IMG/VR virus record: IMGVR_UViG_3300032069_000033
Span: 1 to 34,947 of that record
DNA: 34,947 nt
Reading direction: 5' to 3' (one strand)
Origin: a virus
Position numbers and translations under genes: made by a program
The notes under the pieces: generated by a model
What the model was told of the DNA's origin: nothing
Seen by the model: the letters and a program-made list of their open reading frames with translations, nothing else
Databases searched by the model: none
Shown here: positions 28,590 to 34,947 of the stretch, one piece after another
How positions within the stretch are numbered: the stretch's first letter is position 1
Layout of the letters: every line of letters starts with the position of its first letter

Positions 28590-30256
28590 TGAGCCTCTCA
28601 CAGAGAGAGTTCGATAAGCAATACAGCGAGCTGATCAGTCGCATCCAGAAACAGGCGACGCCTTTTCCGAACGACACGACTGCAAAGAAGATCGCCCGTA
28701 TCAAGCGCGCCAGCGAGGACGAGTTCTTTTTTGCCGTCACCTACTTCCCCCACTACATCCAGGTCAAAGAAGAGTACCGAGAGATCTGGAAACGCCCGGA
28801 TGAGAAGGTCAATTGGGTGGAGGCGGGGTTTGCCGATTGTCATGCGGAGTTTTTCAAGACGGCGAACCTGCTTCAGATTTTCAGCATCCTCGCTGCATTC
28901 CGCGAGAGTGGCAAAGACACGCTCCTCGGATTGATCGATCCGATCTTCAAACTCGTCACCGAAGAGCCGACGCGGATGCGTTGGTTCATCACCGTCATGG
29001 CGATGACGCAGGCGAAAGCCGAGGGCAAGATCATACCGATCAAACTCGAGCTCGAAAAGAACCTGCGGCTGATCAAGGATTTCGGCGATCTTGTAGCCAA
29101 GACAAAATGGGAGAACGATTACTTCATCCTCTCCAACGGCAGGGCGATGAAGTCTTACGGCCGCGAGCAATCGATGCGTGGCGAGGTCAATTTCGGACAC
29201 CGCCCCGATCACATCATGCTCAACGACATCAACGATCCGACGAAGCCCGATAGTCCCGCCGTGATAAAGAAATTCATCGACTCAGTTAAGCTGGATATTC
29301 TCCCATCAGTCAATTCTCCGCGATGGTCCGCACTCTATCTCTGCAACTACACGGTCAAAGGGGACATCGTCGATGAATTGCTCACCGGCAAAAACACGAA
29401 GCACTACAACAAACGTATATTCCGCAAGCTGGTCCCAAACGAGCTCGAAAGCAAGGCCGATCTGCGGATCGCACAACAATGCCGTGCCGCCGGCTTCAGT
29501 GACACAATGAAAAGCGATTGGGAATACCGGCATCCGACGCTGCAGTGCCTCAAGGATGAGAAGAATGATCCGGAGACGTTCGCGTGCGAATCGCAGATGC
29601 ATCCACGAAATCCAAAGGATCAGCGATTCAAAGATTCCTATTTTCGTTACCACACAAAACAGGAAATCCGAGGTGGAAAATATACATTCTACACGGCCGT
29701 CGATCCCACCTCAACATCAACAGGCGACGGCAAGGCGGTCATTACGATCGGAGTCGGCACTCGGTCAAGCGGCAACCTGCACATGCCGGTCGTGAAGGCG
29801 GACATACAGCAGGAATCGATCGATTGGATGCTCGATACTACCTGGCGCCATTTCGAGTTGTTCAAGATGAAGATCCTTGGAGTTGAGGAGAACGCATATA
29901 AAGATTTCGTCAGGCGCGAATATCTGCGTCTGATGGGCAAGAAAAGACAACCGTTGCCGTTCAAACCGATACAACAGAGCGGGAGCAAAATCGAGCGCAT
30001 CGACACACTTGTCTTCATGGTGAAAGAAGGGATCATGACATTCGACCTCGACGATCCCGACCAGGAGATCCTCATTCGACAGCTCAAAGCGCATCCCAAT
30101 CCCGGTTCTATTTCGAGCGGCGGTCTTGGCGACGATGGTCCAGATGCCCTGGCGACCGCCAAGCAACTGGTCGACCAGTATCCGGTTGGATCGAATGAGG
30201 TAGACTATGAGAGTCTGCAGAAACGAGAAGCCGTCTTTGGAAGAGGAGCCTACTGA
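28586..30256 (+). CDS. Terminase large subunit (Mu gp28-like), 556 aa
   Basis: ATP-driven DNA packaging motor and nuclease. The ATPase part has a P-loop-like FRESGKDTLL (about residues 105-114) and a Walker-B-like HIMLNDIND near 210. The C-terminal RNase H-like nuclease shows YTAVDPTSTSTGDGKAV with D373, LGVEENAYKDFVRREYL, and DDGPDALATA near the end. The length matches Mu gp28 (about 550). Mu-type packaging is headful and starts from the integrated end, which lies about 6 kb downstream here. Confidence 0.88.
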   Translation: MMSLSQREFDKQYSELISRIQKQATPFPNDTTAKKIARIKRASEDEFFFAVTYFPHYIQVKEEYREIWKRPDEKVNWVEAGFADCHAEFFKTANLLQIFSILAAFRESGKDTLLGLIDPIFKLVTEEPTRMRWFITVMAMTQAKAEGKIIPIKLELEKNLRLIKDFGDLVAKTKWENDYFILSNGRAMKSYGREQSMRGEVNFGHRPDHIMLNDINDPTKPDSPAVIKKFIDSVKLDILPSVNSPRWSALYLCNYTVKGDIVDELLTGKNTKHYNKRIFRKLVPNELESKADLRIAQQCRAAGFSDTMKSDWEYRHPTLQCLKDEKNDPETFACESQMHPRNPKDQRFKDSYFRYHTKQEIRGGKYTFYTAVDPTSTSTGDGKAVITIGVGTRSSGNLHMPVVKADIQQESIDWMLDTTWRHFELFKMKILGVEENAYKDFVRREYLRLMGKKRQPLPFKPIQQSGSKIERIDTLVFMVKEGIMTFDLDDPDQEILIRQLKAHPNPGSISSGGLGDDGPDALATAKQLVDQYPVGSNEVDYESLQKREAVFGRGAY

Positions 30257-30471
30257 TGTGCGAATGGGGCAATCAGAAACAAGTCAGGCTCTGTCAGCCG
30301 AGAGAAGTGAGTGGAAGAACGACGGCGATGGTTGACTCATGCATCGCTGATGCGGTTCAGAGGCTCAATGACGCCGGCATTCACACCCTGGGAAGTTGCT
30401 GCGGTCACGCGAAAGTCCCACCCAATGTGATCGTCGAGGAAAATGGCGCCATTAAGGAAGTTAAATTGTAA
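30256..30471 (+). CDS. Small CCGH-motif protein, 71 aa
   Basis: VDSCIADAVQRLNDAGIHTL followed by GSCCGHAKVPPNVIVEENG. The 'SCCGHg...p.V' signature is widespread in small phage hypotheticals and likely binds a metal. Its ATG overlaps the terminase stop by one base. Function unknown. Confidence 0.6.
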   Translation: MCEWGNQKQVRLCQPREVSGRTTAMVDSCIADAVQRLNDAGIHTLGSCCGHAKVPPNVIVEENGAIKEVKL

Positions 30472-30481
30472 GGAGACGAGA

Positions 30482-30535
30482 ATGGAAGAGGAGAAGAAGA
30501 CCCCGAACACCTGGCATTGGATCGAAAAAGCATGA
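30482..30535 (+). CDS. Seventeen-residue coupled peptide
   Basis: ATG 30482 follows AAGGAG at a good distance and encodes MEEEKKTPNTWHWIEKA. Its stop overlaps the next ATG (ATGA). It may be a translation-coupling leader rather than a functional protein. Confidence 0.4.
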   Translation: MEEEKKTPNTWHWIEKA

Positions 30536-30729
30536 CACACTGGCGCAGGTTGAAGGCGTTTGGTGTCGCGATCATCTCCCTCGTCCGACCAGTGCAGATC
30601 AAAAGGAAGAGAGGGCGCGCTTGGATTGAGCGGGTGGGTTACAAGTTCCGCAGATTCCTTTCGTTCTTCTATGACGTGCGATGGAGGCGGAGCGGGAAGA
30701 CATGGATACAATTGAGACAACACAGATGA
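30532..30729 (+). CDS. Very basic small protein, 65 aa
   Basis: ATG 30532 (MTHWRRLKAFGVAIISLVRP). It is strongly basic with several aromatic residues (RAWIERVGYKFRRFLSFFYD). No motif is known. It is coupled to the 17-residue peptide upstream and ends just before the methylase gene. Confidence 0.45.
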   Translation: MTHWRRLKAFGVAIISLVRPVQIKRKRGRAWIERVGYKFRRFLSFFYDVRWRRSGKTWIQLRQHR

Positions 30730-30735
30730 CGCTCC

Positions 30736-31605
30736 ATGCATAAACTCTTCGGCTATCCTGGCGGGAAATGGCCAGTGAGGAACCTGATCATCTCATCGTT
30801 CCCCGAACACAAGACCTATGTCGACGTCTTCGGAGGATCTGCTGCCATTCTGTTAACGAAATCGCCGTCAGATGGAGAGGTGTTCAACGACAAGAACGAA
30901 GAGATTGTGAATCTCTTCCGCGTCGTCAAACATCGCACGGCTGAACTTGCGGAGAGAGCTCGAGTCTGGCTGCACAGCCGTCTGCTCTTCAACGAGATGA
31001 AAGCATACACGTCCCCCGGCGATGAACTGGAGCGAGCCTTCAGATATTGGGTGCTCCTAGCTGATTCGTTTGGAGGCATCGGCGGAACCTACGGGACCGC
31101 CCGTGACGGAATCCGCTCCGTGACGAAGGCCAGAGCTTATCTCGTTGAAGTTGCTGAGCGCCTCCAGAATGTTCACATCGAGGGACTCGACTTCTCTAAA
31201 TGCATCAGCACGTATGACGCTCCGGAGACATTCTTCTACTGTGATCCTCCGTACCTCGGAACAAAGGGGGGCGATTCACACTATGAGCAACTGAGCGCAG
31301 ACGATTGGAAGAAACTCAGAGACATGCTCTCTGGAATCAAGGGCAAGTTTCTGCTCTCATCCAATGATGATAAATCGGTTCTCAAGTTGTTCAACCACTT
31401 TCACATCCGACCGATCAACGTACGCGTGACATTGCCGAAGAATCAGAAGGCGGCAACTCGGCGAGAAGTGTTGATCAGCAACTACGTCTTGCCCTGGACG
31501 CGGTCACGCAGCGGCAAGCCGCACTATGCGATCGATCGGAAATCAAATCGTTCGACACACTCAGCCGGATCGCTGAAACGAGTTCGGTCGATGGAACCGA
31601 CATGA
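30736..31605 (+). CDS. Dam-type (D12 class) DNA adenine methyltransferase, 289 aa
   Basis: It transfers a methyl group from S-adenosylmethionine to adenine N6. Visible motifs are the N-terminal LFGYPGGKWPVRNLI, motif I YVDVFGGSAAI (D30) and motif IV FFYCDPPYLG (D170-P-P-Y173), then LSSNDD. The D12 class includes Dam enzymes that act on GATC. The window is very rich in GATC. It is placed between terminase and portal and probably protects the genome or marks packaging DNA. The start follows within 7 bases of the preceding stop. Confidence 0.88.
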   Translation: MHKLFGYPGGKWPVRNLIISSFPEHKTYVDVFGGSAAILLTKSPSDGEVFNDKNEEIVNLFRVVKHRTAELAERARVWLHSRLLFNEMKAYTSPGDELERAFRYWVLLADSFGGIGGTYGTARDGIRSVTKARAYLVEVAERLQNVHIEGLDFSKCISTYDAPETFFYCDPPYLGTKGGDSHYEQLSADDWKKLRDMLSGIKGKFLLSSNDDKSVLKLFNHFHIRPINVRVTLPKNQKAATRREVLISNYVLPWTRSRSGKPHYAIDRKSNRSTHSAGSLKRVRSMEPT

Positions 31606-32261
31606 AGGAGTATGTGAAATATATCGCCTGGATCATTGTCGCTATTGTGGTCCTGGTCCTCATATTCAAGATCTCGAACCTGATTGAGGGCCCCGCACAC
31701 GTCGACTATACTGTCTCCACGCCGATCGATTCCGGATTTGTTCCTATCATCGAGAAGGACTACAAGCCGCGATCGACCCCCTTTGAACGGCCTTCAAAGC
31801 CTCCTGTGAAACTCCCTAAAGGCGTCAAAGAGAGCGACGTAAAACGAGCGATTGTTGTCGTCGACAGCATGGAGACCGGGTCCGGGCGGAAGTTTCTCGA
31901 TACCACCACGGTCATAGAGCTGAAGTCCGGGGAGATCTTCGTGCCGAAGAAAGATGGCAAAGAACTCAGCGTGGAGGAATACAGTTACAAACCCCCAATT
32001 CTCGCCTTCGGCCTCTTTGGATCTCTGGGAGCTTCATTGGGCCAATCCGCCGGCAAGCTCGCCGTGTCGCCGATCGTGGGCGCATCATTGGCCCAAATTT
32101 CTGGACTTGTCCAATTCCCGCTCTTCAGCGCGGATTTTGACGGCATTGGAGCCGGCATCGGCCTCCGATACGGGAGCGTGATGGTTGGAGCTCACTCACA
32201 TTGGCGGTTTGACGGCACACAAAGACAAATCAAGCTGTCTCTTCAATTTTGCATCAACTGA
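31602..32261 (+). CDS. Inner-membrane-anchored envelope protein with beta-barrel-like C-terminus, 219 aa
   Basis: One N-terminal transmembrane helix (YIAWIIVAIVVLVLIFKI) is followed by a Pro-rich periplasmic stretch (KDYKPRSTPFERPSKPPVKL) and a small alpha/beta region. A C-terminal Gly-rich amphipathic beta segment ends in an aromatic strand (DFDGIGAGIGLRYGSVMVGA, HSHWRFDG...LSLQFCIN). Such a tail resembles an outer-membrane protein end. A protein spanning both membranes would suit a spanin-like lysis role. No family is recognised. ATG overlaps the methylase stop by four bases. Confidence 0.5.
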   Translation: MKEYVKYIAWIIVAIVVLVLIFKISNLIEGPAHVDYTVSTPIDSGFVPIIEKDYKPRSTPFERPSKPPVKLPKGVKESDVKRAIVVVDSMETGSGRKFLDTTTVIELKSGEIFVPKKDGKELSVEEYSYKPPILAFGLFGSLGASLGQSAGKLAVSPIVGASLAQISGLVQFPLFSADFDGIGAGIGLRYGSVMVGAHSHWRFDGTQRQIKLSLQFCIN

Positions 32262-32268
32262 GGGAATC

Positions 32269-33669
32269 ATGGCAAAGACTAAGCCGTCCACGAAAGGTCA
32301 GCAAAAGAAAAATGCGCCACTCACCGATCGTGTAGCGCTCGTGAGCTTGCTGGATCGTTACTCAACCTATCCATCCAAGGGACTCACTCCGGAGAGACTT
32401 GCATCGCTCCTGCGCGAGGCTGACGGCGGAGACATTTATCGCCAAATGGAATTGTTCGAGGAGATGCTCGAGAAGGACGGGCACATCCAATCATTGTTCC
32501 AGGCGAGGCGTCTTGCTGTATCCCGGCGAAATTATACCATCATCCCCGCCTCAGATGACCAGGCTGACGTCGACATCGCCGACGCGGTAGATAAGATGAT
32601 CAAGAAGATTAAGGGATGGAAGAACGGGGTCAACGACATCCTGGATTGTGTGCCGAAGGGCTTTTCGGTGAATGAAATCTTCTGGACACCTACGGCCGAT
32701 CAATATAGCATCGAACGACTTAGGTGGATCCATCAGAAGAAATTCCGGTTCGGCAAGGTCACGGACATAGATGCTGATCCGGAGGAACTGCGGCTCCTGG
32801 TCGATCCAAGACAGGTAGACTCTTTCCGGGGCCTAGTGCCTGATTCTGTAGTATCAAATGCCGTGTCAGACGGTATCTCTCTTGAGGCCGATCCGCGGCT
32901 GCGTCAGCGCTTTGTCGTTGCATACTGCAAAGCCCGCAGCGGCAATGCGTCGCGGACATCACTGCTGAGAACGTTGACCTATCTGTTCCTGTTCAAGAAT
33001 TACGATGTCAAATGGTGGATCAGTTTCGCAGAGATCCAGCTTGGCTACCGCATCGGGAAGTATGATGCCTCTCAGCCTGAGCAGAAGACTCTCCTGGAGA
33101 AGGCGATCGCCGGCCTTGCAACCGACGCGGCCGCCGTCATCACGAAGGAATCCGAGATCGAGTTCAAGGAAATGCTGCAGAAGGCACAGAGCCACCAGGT
33201 CTATGGAGATCTGAAAGACTGGGCAAATTCGGAGATGTCTGAGGCCGTACTCGGCCATACAGGAACAACTACTGGCACGCCTGGCAAACTCGGGCAGGAA
33301 GACATGGCGAAGGAGGTCAAACAGGAGCTCGTCGAGGCAGATGCCCAAGTTGTCGATGAGGCCATCACTGATGACATTATCCGGCCGTACGTCGACTACA
33401 CCGCAGGGCTGCAACAAGAATACCCGTACTACCAGACAGATCTTAATCAGGCGCTTGATCTCCTTAAAGAAGCACAAACCGACCGTCAGTTGCAGCAGAT
33501 GGGATTCCCCATATCCAAGAAATACGTGAAAGAAAAATATGGCCGGCCCCTGCCAAATCCCAAGGACAACGAAGACGAGATTCTCCAGCCTATCAGCTTG
33601 CCAAGTCCGTTCGTCCAGGCGAAAACCGTCATAGGTGATAGCAAAAAAAAACTCCTGACCGGACGGTAG
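32269..33669 (+). CDS. Portal protein (DUF935, Mu gp29-like), 466 aa
   Basis: Portal rings hold the packaging motor and later the tail. The family pattern is visible: RLASLLREADGGDIYRQMEL, then FEEMLEKDGHIQSLFQARRL, FSVNEIFW and ARSGNASRTSLLRTLTYLFL, followed by FLFKNYDVKWWISFAEIQLG. 'LfeeMlekD.hi.s....R..av' and the 'R..g.a...W....k' part are typical of DUF935. ATG 32269 is preceded by GAGGGAATC. The last codons run through nine A residues and the zero frame stops six codons later; the -1 frame continues into MuF. Confidence 0.9.
   Translation: MAKTKPSTKGQQKKNAPLTDRVALVSLLDRYSTYPSKGLTPERLASLLREADGGDIYRQMELFEEMLEKDGHIQSLFQARRLAVSRRNYTIIPASDDQADVDIADAVDKMIKKIKGWKNGVNDILDCVPKGFSVNEIFWTPTADQYSIERLRWIHQKKFRFGKVTDIDADPEELRLLVDPRQVDSFRGLVPDSVVSNAVSDGISLEADPRLRQRFVVAYCKARSGNASRTSLLRTLTYLFLFKNYDVKWWISFAEIQLGYRIGKYDASQPEQKTLLEKAIAGLATDAAAVITKESEIEFKEMLQKAQSHQVYGDLKDWANSEMSEAVLGHTGTTTGTPGKLGQEDMAKEVKQELVEADAQVVDEAITDDIIRPYVDYTAGLQQEYPYYQTDLNQALDLLKEAQTDRQLQQMGFPISKKYVKEKYGRPLPNPKDNEDEILQPISLPSPFVQAKTVIGDSKKKLLTGR
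33645..33651 (+). promoter_or_regulatory. Candidate -1 frameshift site A AAA AAA in the portal gene
   Basis: Nine consecutive A residues (33643-33651) include the heptamer A AAA AAA with the zero-frame codons AAA AAA. Slipping back one base enters the MuF frame, which is open for 310 further codons. Confidence 0.65.
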
Positions 33670-34583
33670 ATGAGGAATCATACACTAGCCGAGTCGACAC
33701 CGTCGCCGACAATGCGATCGAAGCGGCGGTCCCAATCTACGAGCCTTTTGTCGACCAACTGAAGTGGCAGATTGCCGAATCCCGGGACGCCCCGAAAGCA
33801 CTCACTCTCGTTGACAACTACCATCTTGACGAATCTTTCCTGAAAAAGCTCTCTGATCATATTCTGGAGTGTCTCGTTACCGCAGAGTCTCTCGGCCGGA
33901 GTTTGGTCCAAAAAAAGAATGAGGCGATCAGTGCGAGAGTTGTCGCGGCAAGTCAGAACTGGTTCATTTGCGACGATAATGTTGTTCGAGTTGCCTTCGA
34001 TCTCATCCCGCAAGAGGCCCTGAAATTCCTTCGAGAGAAGGCCCTGACAATCGCTGGCATCGAGCATCAGCAGGTGCTCTTGGATGTCCGGAAATTGCTT
34101 ATTCAGGCTATCCAGGAAGGAAGGACATTTGACGAGTTGAAGACAGAGATCGACAAACTCTTCGAGAACTACGGCATCACGAAGTTGAATCCCTGGCACC
34201 TCGAGACTATCTTCCGTACGAATACGTTCACGTCCTACGCGGTCGGTCAGCTCGAGCAAGCAAAGTCGATGACTGACCAGTTTCCTCTATGGCGCTACTC
34301 GGCAATTAAAGACTCCCGGACACGTCCTGAACACCTTGCACTAGATGGCAATATTTACAAAGTCGGCGAAGGACCGGTCCCGCCAATCGACTACAATTGC
34401 CGCTGCACGGCGATCTATTTGCACATCTCGCAGGTCGAGAGCCAGGGTTTGAAACCGCTGGAGTGGGAGGGAAATCCCGACTTTGTTCGCTTTACAAGCA
34501 GCAAGGCGTGGGAGAAATGGAAGGAGTCGAGGCAGGAGGTCCTTACGCCCGACGTCAACGCGTGGATTCAAGCCAATCTGTGA
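33651..34583 (+). CDS. MuF-like head morphogenesis protein, probably made as a portal frameshift extension, about 310 aa
   Basis: The C-terminal half has the MuF (Mu gp30) signature: NTFTSYAVGQLEQAKSMTDQ, then YSAIKDSRTRPEHLALDGNI and PPIDYNCRCTAIYL, the classic 'D.rTrp.H...dG' plus 'P.n.NCRC' motifs. MuF proteins bind the portal and help start head assembly. In this frame no ATG, GTG or TTG occurs before TTG 33903, yet folded-looking sequence (NAIEAAVPIYEPFVDQLKWQ, DESFLKKLSDHILECLVTAE) begins at once after the portal stop. A -1 slip at 33645-33651 would join it to the portal, giving about 771 residues. A sequencing indel in A9 is the main alternative. Confidence 0.82.
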   Translation, partial: TPDRTVDEESYTSRVDTVADNAIEAAVPIYEPFVDQLKWQIAESRDAPKALTLVDNYHLDESFLKKLSDHILECLVTAESLGRSLVQKKNEAISARVVAASQNWFICDDNVVRVAFDLIPQEALKFLREKALTIAGIEHQQVLLDVRKLLIQAIQEGRTFDELKTEIDKLFENYGITKLNPWHLETIFRTNTFTSYAVGQLEQAKSMTDQFPLWRYSAIKDSRTRPEHLALDGNIYKVGEGPVPPIDYNCRCTAIYLHISQVESQGLKPLEWEGNPDFVRFTSSKAWEKWKESRQEVLTPDVNAWIQANL

Positions 34584-34867
34584 CGTACTGTCAGAGTGTC
34601 CTTGGACTCATGCCTTCGAAATCGGCGCAAAAATGGCCTGCGTACCCCTTGAATGATAATTTGAAGCGCGATTGAAAATCAAAGACTTACGGCAGCGTCG
34701 CGCGAATAATGTGATCGGTCGCTCTCACTTTCTCCCAGTTTCTCCCGCTAATTCTCATTTAAAGTGCGCGGTCATTTTTACCTGTCATCCCAACATCCCT
34801 CGACATAATAACAAGTTACAGCAGTCCGGTAAAAATAACCGTCGCGCGTTTAATGTGATCCCCTACA
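34584..34867. other. Right end of the prophage with transposase-site candidates
   Basis: Noncoding 284 bp after MuF. It contains a 21-bp direct repeat (34696-34716 and 34840-34860; CGTCGCGCG, two variable bases, TAATGTGATC) that is 19/21 identical. The element appears to end at ...CCCTACA (34867), giving the TG...CA terminus typical of Mu-like elements; the outer repeat ends 7 bases from it. These are the expected features of transposase binding sites. Confidence 0.75.
34770..34840. repeat. Inverted 13-bp repeat in the right end
   Basis: GGTCATTTTTACC (34770-34782) and GGTAAAAATAACC (34828-34840) are inverted copies, 12 of 13 matching. The second abuts the outer transposase-site candidate, so the pair may form part of a composite site. 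Confidence 0.65.
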
Positions 34868-34947
34868 ACGGATTTCCGAACGCGATCGCGATCACCGGCT
34901 TGCCGAGCGCGATGACCTTGCCCAGAAAATCCACCTGCTTCTTCGGA
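34868..34947 (-). pseudogene. Host gene fragment, glycoside hydrolase family 3-like, interrupted by the prophage
   Basis: The minus strand reads PKKQVDFLGKVIALGKPVIA then IAFGNP and is broken exactly at 34868; continued reading into phage DNA meets a stop two codons on. 'L...GKPVI.I.FGNPY' is a conserved stretch of GH3 enzymes (beta-N-acetylhexosaminidase / beta-glucosidase). The first five host bases, ACGGA, are the expected 5-bp target duplication and should recur beyond the left end. Confidence 0.6.

Noticed and set aside
30424-30432. AATGTGATC resembling the right-end transposase sites
   Set aside because: Only nine bases match, it lies inside a coding region (71-residue gene) and the CGTCGCGCG half is missing; chance match.
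1-34947. CRISPR array, tRNA or rRNA genes
   Set aside because: No regularly spaced identical repeats with unique spacers, and no cloverleaf-like or rRNA-like sequence was seen; the heptad tracts have no spacers.

Overview
The window is most of a Mu-like transposable prophage with siphovirus-type tail genes, together with its right-hand junction with the host chromosome. The phage fills positions 1 to about 34867. The last 80 bases look like host DNA: the C-terminal part of a family 3 glycoside hydrolase-like gene on the minus strand, cut by the phage end. The left end of the phage and its distal tail genes lie outside the window. Clear Shine-Dalgarno sequences, good sigma70-type promoters, about 50-55% G+C and many dispersed stem-loop and heptanucleotide repeats suggest a Gram-negative host that uses Shine-Dalgarno initiation, possibly of the Ignavibacteria/Chlorobi type. 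The sequence alone does not settle the host.

Layout. Minus strand, 16.3 kb down to 1: a three-gene control/unknown operon (16349-14935), then a terminator, then the left late arm. That arm runs SAR-type endolysin, helical protein, holin-like protein, protease I with nested scaffold Z, decoration protein, major capsid protein (gpT-like), gp36 (DUF1320), virion morphogenesis protein, gp37-like protein, two paralogous tail tube proteins, tail assembly chaperone with a -1 frameshift extension, tape measure, tail tip protein and three more structural or unknown genes. In the centre, a CI-like repressor gene (16902-17363, minus) faces a strong early promoter (17392-17420, plus). Plus strand, 17.5 to 27.9 kb: Ner-like protein, unknowns, CII-like protein, MuA-type transposase, MuB-type ATPase, GemA/gp16, Gam, and a run of small accessory genes rich in zinc motifs. 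Plus strand, 28 to 34.6 kb: right late arm with small and large terminase, Dam-type methylase, an envelope protein, portal (DUF935) and the MuF head protein, followed by the right end with repeated transposase-site candidates.

The unusual points are these. (1) The late genes are split into two divergent arms, and the phage end lies between MuF and the protease in the usual Mu gene order. (2) Both arms start with the same 25-nt leader (23/25 identical) fused to a rho-independent terminator, as expected for coordinated antitermination or attenuation. (3) MuF has no usable start codon and appears to be made by a -1 frameshift out of the portal gene on an A9 run; a second canonical -1 site (T TTT TTC) makes the tail chaperone fusion. 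(4) The major capsid protein begins with a signal-peptide-like segment and the decoration protein with a membrane anchor. (5) At least four families of dispersed repeats, including five separate heptad-repeat tracts, are scattered through the phage, some inside coding sequence. (6) GATC is strongly over-represented in a phage that encodes a Dam-like methylase.
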